This document shows positions 9,867 to 19,903 of a DNA stretch of 64,000 bases, piece by piece (the stretch's first letter is position 1; every line of letters begins with the position of its first letter). The stretch lies in NCBI GenBank assembly GCA_964036045.1, contig OZ038382.1, positions 75,936,687 to 76,000,686 on the forward strand, given 5' to 3'. A program made the position numbers and the translations under genes. Source of the stretch: Eutreptiella sp. 'Long Island Sound 2002'. Its lineage: Eukaryota > Euglenozoa > Euglenophyceae > Eutreptiales > Eutreptiaceae. The notes below the pieces were generated by a model. It was not told the DNA's origin and did no database searches. It saw only the letters and a program-made list of their open reading frames with translations.

Positions 9867-12800
9867 CCAACGTCCGCGCCCGTTCGGCGCTCCACTGCCT
9901 CCTTTATCGCCCTTGCCGCCGCCACCCTTATAACCACCACCCTTATCACCACCGCCACCCTTATCGCCACCCTTAGGCTTACCACCTTTAGACTTACCCG
10001 CAATGTTCCAATGAGTGTCATTGCACGGAGAATTAGGCTTACACGTCCAAAGGGTGGTATTGGTGGCACCCCAATCAATCCAAGACATGTCCATCTCCGT
10101 TTGTTTACGTGTTTTCCAATGTTTGGAACACGGAACCCAAAAGGTAGGTGGCGGTTTAGCCCCGGGGTCGACGGGTTTCTTCGCCGGAGGTTTAGAGTGA
10201 CCCACGGCGTTGACGGAGGTGTCAGCGGGTTCGGAGGTGTCAGGGTCCGCCGTAGCATCCGCATTAACCGCATGCACCGCGGTTTTATTGTGAGAAGGGC
10301 GATGAGTGTACGTCACCGTCGTCTTGTCTCCTTTATTGAGGCGTTCGAGAGCTTCCCTCTCCGATACGCTTTTATGGGCAAGGGCGTAGATTTCCGCAGG
10401 CTTCAAACGAGGCCTACGTTGCTCCACTTTCATAGTGTAGCCGCGTGTGTGAGGTGTGTTGTTGAGTTTCAAGATCCACTCCTGGAGAGCCGGGTCTTTG
10501 CAGTCAACTATCACCCCCGGCCCCGAATAGGAAACAATCTCAGGAATCGTAGTGCAAGCTTGAGCGCTATATTTCCTGAGTTCTTTTTCGAATGGGGCGC
10601 AACCCGGCGAAGGGTCAAGGCCACTAAAATCCACCACATAGCTGTCTGGGCTATTCTTAGCCTCTTGCTTGACGACCTTCTCCTTGATCCACGGGAGCTT
10701 GCTTAGGAGCTGCTCCCGGATCACGTGGGGACGAGTCTCATTGCTCAGAGGCAACAAACGTTGCCAACGAGCATAGAAATCTTCAAGGTCGATGAGGGTC
10801 ACTTGCCCTTTAACCACCCTGGGGGTGAGGGCTCGCCACCTTTCATCAGCCCTTGAGGGGTCATACTCGTGGAAACGTTGTTCCAAAAAGTCCCACAACT
10901 CTTTGAGGGTGGGGGCCGTGCGTGTGTGGTGGGTGGCCTCGGCAACCCGGGCGTTGATGATCGCCTTTAGCCATGGGGGCAAGGTACTCAAAATCTTTTT
11001 TGCCTCGTTGGCCTTTCGGTACATGGGATCACACCCCCCCAACCATTGTTGAAGCTTCTCCACCCACTCGTCGTAGCACTCTAGCTGCCCATTAAATTGC
11101 GGTTTAGGCATATCACTATCCTCCACCGCTTTGGTGTAACTATTTTGCACCATAGGCATTTGGTACGGGTGGTAAGCAGGGGGAGCCATGGTTGGGGGTG
11201 CACCTCCACTTGCACTTGGTGCAACCTTCACTGGAGAGACTGTACACGTATCCGTAGGATGAGAGGGCGTGTACGAAGGTTTCCCAGGGGAAGTGAAAAC
11301 ATTTTTCGTGAGGGGATTAATGTTCCCCAACGAAGAGGTGTTCTCCTCTTCATTGGCCCACGGGGCCGTAGGCTCCGTGGGGTGTTCTTCGCCCTTAGGT
11401 GTCGCCCTCCACTCGGGAACAGCACGTTCCTTCTGTTTTTCGGCGATTCCCCTCCACGATGTAGGTTCTTGGGGGTGGGGGTGTTCGTCTCGTTCTTCCC
11501 CCCCCCTCGGCCACCCCGAATCCGGACAAGCGTTCGGATGGTAGATGCAATCGTGGGATGGGTGGACGGAGAAAGGAAGGACACACCCACCACCGGATGA
11601 ACCGGATGGCGCGCCCATGGGCGCCGTAGGCGCCGCCGGTGTAGGATCAGGAACGGGCGGAGGCGCCGATGGCGGGGGTGGGACCACCGTAACGGGTTCC
11701 GCAGGCGTGGAGCACCAGTGGTCCCACGCATCGATCCTAGATGCAACGGCGGCGTAAAGTGTAGCGAGCGACTGCACTGCGCTAAAGCACTTAGCCGTGT
11801 TGCCGTTGGACATCCTAAGATGATCCGACACACTAGCCTCCACCGCCTTAGAATCCCGTTGGTAGCCCTGAACCACCGCGTCAAACTTCGCCAACGTAGA
11901 CAAGATTTGGGTCATCCGGTCCCCGTAGGACTGACTGATGCCCACGGAAGAGGCTACTGCCTGAGAAAGTTCCTGATGGGATCGCTGCAACTCCAGATTC
12001 TGATTTCGCAGGTCCCTCACCTGTGCCATCAGAGATTGGATGCACGTTTCGTAGTGCACCACACACCGGGGACAGCCACAGGTGTGCTGTAGATCGTCCT
12101 CCCCCCGTGTAGGAGTGGGGCCCCCAGAATGTCGAAAGGATGGACCCCCCCCTCCACGAGGAGGAGATGACCCACCACCGCCCCCCCCAGCAGCCCCCCC
12201 TGCCACGGAGGGACCAGAGGGCCCCCCCGCAGGGCGAGACGGGGGTGCGGGGCGCGCAGCCACAGGTGCTGGCGCCCCCCCACTAGACGGATGTCCCCTC
12301 CCCGAACCCCCACCACTAGATGGCCGAACCAGGTGCGGGATTCCTTGCACGTGCTCGATGTAAGCCACCTGGCGGTGGCGGGGTGACGGCGGAGGGGGAA
12401 CATGACCAACAGCATTCGGTCGCGGCGGTGGGGGTGGGGAATCGTCCACCACAATATACTGTGGTGACTCATGAACCACCATAGGTGATCGAGTTCTCGG
12501 ATGGGAAGCAAAAACAGGCTCCGATCCCGTTGCAACCTCTGGATCCCCCCCCCAATTGGGCAGTTGGGGGTCCTCCGTAGGAGATGTATTTGTGGGGGGA
12601 GAGACCAAATTTATTGGTAGGGTTGCTGAACCTCCCTCCACCTGATTCCCTCCCCCCCAGCACAGATTGTTGACCTTCGGCATTGCCGGAGAATCATCCA
12701 CTAGGGATGGACGATCTTTCGTGCCACTCATAGGCACTGGAGATGTAGTACCGGCCCGGTCCTCCGTAGGCTCCGGAGATTCCACGACAAGACACGGGCG

Positions 12801-14012
12801 GTTTTTGACGCCGCTCATAGGCCCCGGGGACTCTTCCACAGCAATGAACTGAGGGGCCGGAGAGTCCTCCACCGTGATGTAGTGGGGGGCCGGGGATTCT
12901 TCCACAAGCATGGGGCGATCCCTGGTCCCTGACTTAGGTTCAGGAGGTGCAGGCGACGAGGCAACGAAAATAGGGGAATGATGGAGTTCATGACGTTCCA
13001 ACACTCCAATCTCCTCCTCCTCATCGTCGTTCCACTGCTCCACCGCCAGGGGGAACCACTGGTCACACTCATCCTCCTCGACTTGCGTGGGGGATTCCTC
13101 GATGATCGTAGGATTTAGCCTGGATCCGCTCGGGGGATTGAGATACGCTCCCAAGGCAGGAGATTCCTCCACCAGGGAGGGAAACCGCCGCGATCCACTC
13201 ATTGGAGTGGGCGACGATTCCACCACAGTGGGGTTCTGCCTAGTCCCCGACAGGGCTTGCTGGATCAGGGCCACGGCCTCTCGAGCCGGACCCAGATGGC
13301 CATGGGGATCAGGCGTGAGCGCGAGGACTCGACGGTTTTCAGCGTCGAGTTGGTCAACAATGGGGCTGATGGGCCCTGCCGCAAACAGGTTTTTTCTGAC
13401 CTGAGGCTCTGGCAACCCCCCTAGCGACAGAGGAGTGCCAGAGTCGACCACGATAGGCCCCATTGGCGAAGCCATCGTACCCCAGTCGGCAGCGCGTGAG
13501 GGCGCAGCGTTCGTACGCTCGATCACCCCAGTAGATAGGTCGATTACTGCCCGATTCTCGGCGCTAGTAACGGTTCCCGAGCCCATAATAGGCGATTGTG
13601 GTCCTCTTATCGCTCCCTGAGGGTGGCCGTCTATTTCCCCCCCAACCATCCCAGGTACATCAGCTGGATTTCGAGGATGGGGGGCCCCGATGGGAACATT
13701 CGGGGATTTCGGAAACTTAGGATTTGTAGCCACTTGGGGCTTGGCCCGTTTTTGCGGCCCCTGCCCGGTCGATGGGGTCAGTGCCGAGGAGGTCCTGAGA
13801 GTGGGGACCTGGACACCCTCAGCTATCCCTCCCGGGGAAGAGATTTTAACTTGAATTTGGTCCATGATGTCTTGGACCGATCGCTTTCCGCGATGCCAAA
13901 CGCCCAACAGAGACGAAAAATTTTCGCCTCTGCTACCATGAAACCAGACCGGGTGGTCAGGAGCAGAGGTCGCAGTGGCATGGGCAGCAACATTGCTTGG
14001 CACCGAAGACAT
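9864..14012 (-). CDS. gag: Gag polyprotein of element 1
   Basis: Structural protein that would form the particle and bind element RNA. At 1,382 residues it is far longer than usual gypsy Gags. Residues 1-24 are encoded inside the 5' LTR and the next few by the primer-binding site; the next in-frame Met is residue 50. Residues 255-445 hold six copies of a 16-residue motif, SGxRxxPxxVEESPxP. Then come a Pro/Gly-rich stretch (about 525-640), a Cys cluster (645-657) leading into a coiled coil (about 655-690), and a retrotransposon capsid-like helical region (about 966-1120, starting at MPKPQFNG). The C terminus is basic and Gly/Lys-rich (GGDKGGG repeats, 1340-1382). No canonical CCHC knuckle is visible; the Gly/Lys tail probably binds RNA. 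The frame is intact and ends in TAG in frame with pol. Confidence 0.88.
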   Translation of the reverse strand: MSSVPSNVAAHATATSAPDHPVWFHGSRGENFSSLLGVWHRGKRSVQDIMDQIQVKISSPGGIAEGVQVPTLRTSSALTPSTGQGPQKRAKPQVATNPKFPKSPNVPIGAPHPRNPADVPGMVGGEIDGHPQGAIRGPQSPIMGSGTVTSAENRAVIDLSTGVIERTNAAPSRAADWGTMASPMGPIVVDSGTPLSLGGLPEPQVRKNLFAAGPISPIVDQLDAENRRVLALTPDPHGHLGPAREAVALIQQALSGTRQNPTVVESSPTPMSGSRRFPSLVEESPALGAYLNPPSGSRLNPTIIEESPTQVEEDECDQWFPLAVEQWNDDEEEEIGVLERHELHHSPIFVASSPAPPEPKSGTRDRPMLVEESPAPHYITVEDSPAPQFIAVEESPGPMSGVKNRPCLVVESPEPTEDRAGTTSPVPMSGTKDRPSLVDDSPAMPKVNNLCWGGGNQVEGGSATLPINLVSPPTNTSPTEDPQLPNWGGDPEVATGSEPVFASHPRTRSPMVVHESPQYIVVDDSPPPPPRPNAVGHVPPPPSPRHRQVAYIEHVQGIPHLVRPSSGGGSGRGHPSSGGAPAPVAARPAPPSRPAGGPSGPSVAGGAAGGGGGGSSPPRGGGGPSFRHSGGPTPTRGEDDLQHTCGCPRCVVHYETCIQSLMAQVRDLRNQNLELQRSHQELSQAVASSVGISQSYGDRMTQILSTLAKFDAVVQGYQRDSKAVEASVSDHLRMSNGNTAKCFSAVQSLATLYAAVASRIDAWDHWCSTPAEPVTVVPPPPSAPPPVPDPTPAAPTAPMGAPSGSSGGGCVLPFSVHPSHDCIYHPNACPDSGWPRGGEERDEHPHPQEPTSWRGIAEKQKERAVPEWRATPKGEEHPTEPTAPWANEEENTSSLGNINPLTKNVFTSPGKPSYTPSHPTDTCTVSPVKVAPSASGGAPPTMAPPAYHPYQMPMVQNSYTKAVEDSDMPKPQFNGQLECYDEWVEKLQQWLGGCDPMYRKANEAKKILSTLPPWLKAIINARVAEATHHTRTAPTLKELWDFLEQRFHEYDPSRADERWRALTPRVVKGQVTLIDLEDFYARWQRLLPLSNETRPHVIREQLLSKLPWIKEKVVKQEAKNSPDSYVVDFSGLDPSPGCAPFEKELRKYSAQACTTIPEIVSYSGPGVIVDCKDPALQEWILKLNNTPHTRGYTMKVEQRRPRLKPAEIYALAHKSVSEREALERLNKGDKTTVTYTHRPSHNKTAVHAVNADATADPDTSEPADTSVNAVGHSKPPAKKPVDPGAKPPPTFWVPCSKHWKTRKQTEMDMSWIDWGATNTTLWTCKPNSPCNDTHWNIAGKSKGGKPKGGDKGGGGDKGGGYKGGGGKGDKGGSGAPNGRGRW
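13925..13938 (-). other. Primer-binding site of element 1 (initiator tRNA-Met type)
   Basis: The element strand reads TGGTAGCAGAGGCG directly after the LTR end with no spacer. TGGTAGCAGAG is complementary to the 3' end (CTCTGCTACCA) of eukaryotic initiator tRNA-Met with an AGCAGAG acceptor stem. The site lies inside the gag frame and is translated. Confidence 0.82.
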
Positions 14013-14281
14013 AACGATAGTGTTGACTGAATAGTATCCTGCAAACAGATATGGTACACATAGCCAATGAAATACCTGATATGCACATATGAGAAATCCA
14101 CCCTATCATCCACTAATTGAATAACTACTAAACATCCAAGATTGCCTTATCTATCCCACATCCTATGTTCCTAACAAGGAAATGGAATATGATATACCCT
14201 ATCCCACATATATCCCATATATAGGGCCAAATAATGCTCCCTTAGGGGTAAAATGCCAGGGTAGGGTTGTGACCTGCTTCA
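13939..14281 (-). repeat. 5' LTR of element 1
   Basis: 343 bp matching 1385-1727. On the element strand it starts TGAAGC and ends TTTCA. It contains the promoter and the first 24 codons of gag. Confidence 0.93.
14218..14223 (-). promoter_or_regulatory. TATA-like box in the element 1 LTR
   Basis: On the element strand the LTR has CCCTATATATGGG about 55 bases from its 5' end, and a second TATATG a few bases on. This is the most TATA-like site in the LTR. Transcription would start some 30 bases downstream, leaving a leader of about 180 nt before the gag ATG at 14012. Confidence 0.45.
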
Positions 14282-14285
14282 CCTC
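14282..14285. repeat. Target-site duplication of element 1, right copy (cctc)
   Basis: cctc directly follows the right LTR and matches 1381-1384. Deleting element 1 with one copy rejoins the two family X flanks. Confidence 0.7.
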
Positions 14286-14627
14286 CAGGTCCGGACGTGA
14301 TGGCTCCTCATGGACATACACCACATCATGAACGGCACCCGCAGCATGGCAGACGTCATCTTTGACAACCGCGGGGGGGGGCACTCCCCATCCCCCAGCA
14401 TGGAGCAGCCCAGCCAGTGGCGGTATGTAGCCACCCGCCTTATGGCGCACATGGGTGCCCATACCCCAGGCGTCCTAGACGGGCTGCATTGGCGGTGGCA
14501 CCACAGGGCGGCCCTCCACATCCGAGAGGCCCTGGTCCGACACAACATCTGAACTATCCAGACCCCGCGTCCCCGGGGGCCACCTGACCCGGGCAGGGCC
14601 ACGGGGTAGCAACGCCAACTGTCCCCG

Positions 14628-16421
14628 ATGACCCAGGGACCCCGGAGACAGATGGCACGCACCAGACACTCGCAAAGCCAGCAAGAAGGACCCCCCGACA
14701 TGCCATCCCCATGCAGTCAACAGCGGATCCCCCCCCTGCCGTTCAGCCACCCCGAGCCGGACCACAACAATCAGCGCCCCCTTGGAACAGACAACGGACA
14801 ACACTCCCCTCAGACACCGACACCGCGACGGAGGTCAAGGGGATCGGCGGGCACCCGGAGCCAAAGTCGCACAGCGCGCTCAGCAGCGCGGCGGGTGACC
14901 TTCCATGGTGGCGCCGACAACAGCCAAGACAGACCCGGTGGGAGACAAGTCCGGCAAATTTCACCCACAGCCGAGCCCAAGCGACGACCCAAAAGGCCCG
15001 GGACGGAAAGAACACAAATCACCACCATTCTCCCACCCACCGAACAGGCGCGCCTGCCAGGACACAGCGTGCGCGCCAACAAGGCGGAGGCCGCTGTGTC
15101 CAGCACTTCTGGCGCCCCCTCCCAAGCACGGACGAGCGGCAGTGCACCATAGCCACACGAACCATCGGCGGTCCCACACGCGGTGAGCCTGATGTCAATG
15201 CAGTTGATGCGCCCCTCACATGGGAGCGCCCCTGCCACAGCCCCACAGCACCGACAAGAGCACCCACAAGGACCAGCACACACACCAGCACACACAGCAC
15301 GGGGTGCACAAGGCTGCGAGACGGAGGCCACGGCAACCAGCGTGACTACGACATCAACAACCATGACCGCGCGGGTCCTGCTCAGGGACCCCGACACCGA
15401 ACGCGCCGAATTCCCTACCCTGGCTGCGATGCAGGCGCCATCCAGGGGCTCAGTGGTACGCCACAACATCAGGACTGGCGACACGTTGCATAGCACTGGT
15501 GGCGCGATGACGGAAAGCCCAGAATCAGAGAAGCCTGAGGCCATCCCGTCTCCTACCGCACGCCCCAGCACGGCACCCCCACGGCACGGGACCGCCACGA
15601 AAGACATGCACGCGAAATGCGACAACAACGCATCAGGGGACAATCCCTGGCCAGGCACCCTTGCGGCCCGGGACAGGGAGATCATACCCCCCCCAGCCCC
15701 AAGGCTGCCGCAATGGAAAGACCCCCTCGGCCTGGAGGAGCTGCGGAGGGCATACAACGTCTACCACGGTACGCCCTCACACGACATGCTAGGCGCCCTC
15801 CGGGCGCACTTCGATGACGTCCGCCCCGACCGGCGCTTTGCGGCGGCCCTCCCCCCACATGGAGCTAACAAAATCTGCGTACAGCCACTCCAGGTGCGCC
15901 TCACCCCAGGACAACGTACCCCAGATGACCTCATCGACCTGTGGATCTGGTGGTTCAACCACCACCAAGCAGACCAGGGGCGGATACGGGTCCCGCACCT
16001 CGCCTGGGCACACAGGCTCTTCGCCCCGCCGACCGAACCCCGACCTTCAGCAAGCCCCGGAGGCCGGACGCGAGCCGCGCCGGAACTGAACGCGGACGCC
16101 CTCAACATCGCACTGTACAATGTCCTCGCGTACTGGGAAAGCAGGAGAGCACCGGAGAGGGGACACAATCTCGGGGCAATGATGGAGCGATACGTCCGAC
16201 CAATGCGGCCGGAGGCACACGCGGAGCTCCGGCGCGCGGCACCCAAGGCACCATTGCCATGGTGGTATTGCAGAACGGCCACTACTACCAGATTAGAATC
16301 ACGCCACGACGGCTGGAACACTGCTGGGACTTGGAGGCGGCTGATTCCATGCTCCCCAGGGACATGGACCTGCCGGATGGCCCCACCCCCCTGCTCCCAT
16401 GCCAGCCCCCAGACTCCCTGA
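14628..16421 (+). pseudogene. Family X ORF with N-terminal half of a C48/Ulp1-like protease
   Basis: One frame runs from 14628 to about 16260, interrupted by one TAG (15150-15152). Residues before about 15700 are low-complexity Pro/Arg/Thr/Ser. From about 15700 the protein becomes globular. It contains LTPGQRTPDDLIDLWIWW near 15900-15955, which resembles the Ulp1 entry segment 'L.pg.WLnD..In.yl', then a Trp-rich helix. After about 16260 the reading moves to another frame that carries the catalytic His. The second copy at 42655 (family Y) has the same segment order, so this frame was once a real gene. It is now broken. Confidence 0.5.
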
Positions 16422-16794
16422 CAGCCATCGTGTCCGGCAGGGCCGGCACCTGGCACCCAGGACACATCCTCTACTGCCTGTGACGGTGGGCCGAACGGAG
16501 GTGGCAGCACACCAGGGAGTGGTCAGGGACATGGAAGCTCCACCTGGATGGTTGGCAACAGGCAGAGATCATCCCGCCCCACGACCGGGCGCACCCCCCG
16601 ACCACGGAAAACGTGTGCCCCGTCTTCGCGATCCACCAGATCCGAGCATTGGCGGCAGGACAGGTGTCACCCGCCATCCACACGGCAGAGGAAGAACGAG
16701 CAGCACATGCGGCCCTTGTGAGCGAGATCTTCGCCGCCCTCCGCACCACCCTCATCCGGCATCCGGGTAACACCGTGATGCCTTGACCGACAAC
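16240..16794 (+). pseudogene. C-terminal half of the family X C48-like protease
   Basis: This frame supplies the remaining catalytic features of a Ulp1-type cysteine protease: His in NGHYYQI (about 16273-16293), a candidate Asp in AADSML about 20 residues later, and the nucleophile region ENVCPVFAIHQI (Cys near 16615). A TGA at 16481-16483 interrupts it. The homologous parts in family Y are ERGHYYVI, THDML and QQSLTCGYHAI. Between His and Cys both copies keep SGxAG...CL...W..RRW, so two diverged DNA copies conserve the same protein. C48 enzymes cleave SUMO-like or polyprotein substrates; here processing of the element's own polyprotein is a guess. Confidence 0.5.
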
Positions 16795-18720
16795 GCGCCA
16801 CAACTCAGACCCCCCCAGGTCACGTGGATCACCAACACCGCTGCCATACAACACCAGCCACCACATCGCCACATGGCCCGACCGACGAGATGACCGCCCC
16901 GCCGGCCCACCAGGATAGGGCGCCGATGTGGCACCATTGGTCCCCCTCAACATAACCCCAACCGCTGCGAACCGGAGCCTCGGATGTTCAGCTACGGTGC
17001 ATGCCCGTGAGATGCCGATGACGGCGGTTGTCACATGGTGTGCACCAGGAGGTCCCGAGGGGACCCGCGACACATCAAGCGCACCCCTCACGTACGCTGG
17101 TCAGGCAGATTGCGGCGCAGGGACGCCAAGAACGCTATACGGGACTGCACGCGCCATACAGTACGCCCTGGACCCGCGAACCCCGCCACCACTTCATCAG
17201 GTACCAGACGGTGCCAGGGACCTGCCCACCACAGCACAGTTTCCCTCCAGCATGTCTATTGGACGGAGCACTCCTTTGAAGGGCCTGAATGTTACCGCCA
17301 TTGCGAGGCAAAGCCCGATACACCGATGCGCTCCCGGACGCTGGGACGCGGGGACCACCGCGAGAGTACGCCCGGAACACTGCCAAGACGGACCAACGCA
17401 TTGCACCGCGAGGCATGCGAACTGCCACAGCCCAGCCGCCAGGCCCCCCCCTCATTTTCGGAAGAGGTCGGACGTGGAGTCCATATGGCAGGACGCCGGG
17501 GGCCCAGCAAGCCACACACCCACTAACCCGCAGGCCCCGCCGGCCACGCTTGGGAACGCGACATCGGACGACGGTCCACACGCGTAACCTTCAGGAACGT
17601 TATCCACTGGGTCGCTGTCAGGAACACCGAGTAAGCCAGGGACATGAGGGCCACAAGCTCCACAGGGCCGCTGACCAGAGCAATACGGGCGCAACGTGCC
17701 CTAAGGCCCTAAGGCCCTAAGACACCGGCACAACCCAGCCAGGGCTGCACGGCACACGCGCACAGCAACAAGGGGGGCACAAAGCAATGTGGAGAAGCAG
17801 AGATCCCAGGACTCCCAGGGAGGGACGGGAGAAACACGCCAGGGGGCACAAACGACCACCCGCACCAGGTGCCCCGAGGCTTCCCTGGGGAGCATGGGGG
17901 GACACAGACCGGAGGGGCATTGGGACGGACGGTTTTGTACATACGCTACAAACGCATGGGGACACGGGAGCGACAAAGTCGACACAGACCAAGTGAAGCA
18001 GGATATGGAGTTGTGCATGCGGCGAGGGCATGAGGGCAGGGGCAAGCAGATCGGCGCTTTCTTGGCAGGGGCCGGCCGCAGCATGAAGCAACCCGGTCAC
18101 CATACGCGGACCGCCACGTACGACAGGACAACCACAACCACACCCGGGGCGAGCCAACGCAGCCACATGGGCAACCACCGCCTGCAACGTGGTGGGCCCA
18201 TCGGCGAACAGAACGCCCGCAACGCAACTAAAACAACCATACGCCAAACACACCGCTACAGGAGCCGGGCCGCTAACAGACCACACACACACTAACTACC
18301 AACACCAATGACCCACCCAAGAGGAGCCAAACTCCGAACTCGTTGTCTTCGCAACGGCCCGGAACGCGCCGATGCCGGGGGCAGCACAACAGACCGAACG
18401 GCGAACAAGCCAACCATACAGCGACTAACACTACCATGCACCAACCAAACTGCTGCAGAGACAACGACCCACCCATAAACAGACCACATGCAAGCCGGCC
18501 AACACCAAACCAGCCAGGCAAGCAAGGGTCGAGACAGGAACAGTGTTCCATGGGTGGGCAGCACCATGGTGCGCCACGCTCGCAAACGACCATACCCATG
18601 GATACAACAGAACACCACAACTCTACCATTAGACAAACGACCAACCAACGGCAACGAACTACTTCGAACCCCCGGCCCCCCGGGAGAGCGCAGGCTCGAC
18701 CGAGTCAGGAGGCGTGAGTA
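16795..18720 (+). other. A/C-rich stretch without a supported gene
   Basis: The plus strand is rich in C and A and poor in G. Several overlapping frames of 100-220 codons exist on both strands, but all are low in information and none shows a motif. It is probably decayed family X coding sequence or 3' sequence. Confidence 0.45.
17698..17721. repeat. Three tandem copies of an 8-bp word (gccctaag)
   Basis: Perfect short tandem repeat resembling telomeric CCCTAA only superficially. The unit length is wrong and there are just three copies. Confidence 0.6.
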
Positions 18721-19201
18721 CGCGTCACGGCATGCGAGTCCCGTAGCACGTGCTTCTTCAAGTCGTCTCACGCCTACTGAAAACCAACCCAGGTGGGGAT
18801 GCCTGCAGGAGAAGGCCTCTGGCCCGGCGCCTGGCCCCTGGGGCCCCGAATCCGGAGGTTGATGAGGAGATGCGATGGGTCCCACCCCCAGGTATCATCC
18901 GCCCGAAGGAGAGGGATGTGAGAGCTTGGTCCAAAATGAGTTACCTCTCTGGGCAGACCCGAATGGAGGGTATTGCTTGCGGCGACCAAGCCCTTCCCCC
19001 ACACTGGGGAGCCGCTTTGTGGGGACACGGACGTAGGGCCATGGGTGAATGAGCCAAAGCCCCTTGGTAGGACTCCCTTCGGGAACAATCCCGATCCCGA
19101 CATGACCTACCTACCTACCTGCACTTGGGATCGCTCGTGGTTCAGTTCTGTATTTTCTGCATATTCTGGTTTAAAACCTGCAGGAGAACAAACATTGTAC
19201 T

Positions 19202-19903
19202 TTGCGAAAGTATTTCAAGTTACAAAGGCCAAATTTCACAGGGGGCATCGACTTCTTGCACACCGATTTGAACACCGACCCCCTCCCCTTTCTCCGAGCA
19301 TCAGATCTACATGCTGTGGGGTTTCTCAGGGAATGTCTGCGGCGCACTTTTCTCCCTGTGAATCATTGGACGCAACTCCATGACCCCGTGGGAAGCGCGC
19401 ATTGTGGGCGCGGACTGGGCCCCAAAGTGGAGCCGGAAGCCCCAGCGGAACAATACCCCGCCATCCCGCTGGAAGGCTGGGGACAACACATCCAGCCGCG
19501 GCCCACAACGATCCGGGAGCGTCCGTGGGACCCCGAAGCCGGGGTGTGGTTCTGTACAGCCCGAGAGCCCCATACAGGATGGCGGGGCGATTTGTTCTCG
19601 CCCCTACGGAAGCCCCTCCCCCCCCCCCAGCTCGTACTGCACGCAGCAACATACTACAGGCCACAGAGATACGTGGGAGAAAACAGGACGCAGCTACCAT
19701 CAGTTGTCTCCCTGCGGAAGAGGGGGGACACCCAGCTCACAGTGGCGCACTTCCAAAAGGGGGGGTGCCTGTACAGCGATGCCCTGTCCCACCCGGGCGG
19801 CCTCCCAGGGCCCCTCCTCCTCATGCTCGCCTCCCACCTCGCCACCGCGCTACGCCGCATGCTGCGCCACCACGTGGAAGCGAGAGGTTGCTCGGAGGCC
19901 TGA
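19202..19903 (+). pseudogene. Uncharacterised family X ORF, first frame
   Basis: This 233-codon frame starts in an AT-richer segment and encodes a globular-looking protein with many Trp, Tyr, Phe and His. I recognise no domain. Its last third (GGLPGPLLLMLASHLATALR) is faintly like the RT segment following 'QGDPLGP', but the match is too weak to claim. Reading continues in another frame from about 19890, implying a frameshift. It lies between the C48-like protease and the RT remnant, where a missing RT core would be expected. Confidence 0.35.

Larger units (their letters stand above)
1385..14281 (-). mobile_element. Element 1: full-length Ty3/gypsy chromovirus
   Basis: A complete 12.9-kb LTR retrotransposon transcribed leftward. 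Order along the minus strand: 5' LTR (14281-13939), primer-binding site abutting the LTR, gag, a single in-frame TAG, pol (protease, methyltransferase-like region, RT, RNase H, integrase, chromodomain), a 3.1-kb untranslated 3' region, polypurine tract, 3' LTR (1727-1385). Both LTRs are 343 bp, start TGAAGC and end TTTCA on the element strand. They differ at one base that I can see (G at 1464 versus A in the other copy), so insertion was recent. A cctc duplication flanks it. Every part needed for autonomous movement is present except that the protease active site reads DFG instead of DTG. Confidence 0.93.

Noticed and set aside
9603-10706. Plus-strand 367-codon frame across the gag-pol junction of element 1
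   Set aside because: Lies opposite two well-supported minus-strand genes and shows only Arg/Thr runs opposite the Gly/Lys tail of Gag.
14810-15757. Minus-strand 315-codon frame in family X
   Set aside because: Ser/Cys/Val/Arg-rich shadow of the C-rich plus strand; the homologous protease lies on the plus strand.
17698-17721. gccctaag triplet as interstitial telomere
   Set aside because: The 8-bp unit and three copies do not match any telomere repeat I know.
19160-19200. aaaacctgcagg shared by 19173 and 49552, possible LTR end of a fourth element
   Set aside because: Only about 12 bases match clearly; without a second LTR or a gag frame after it this may be chance.
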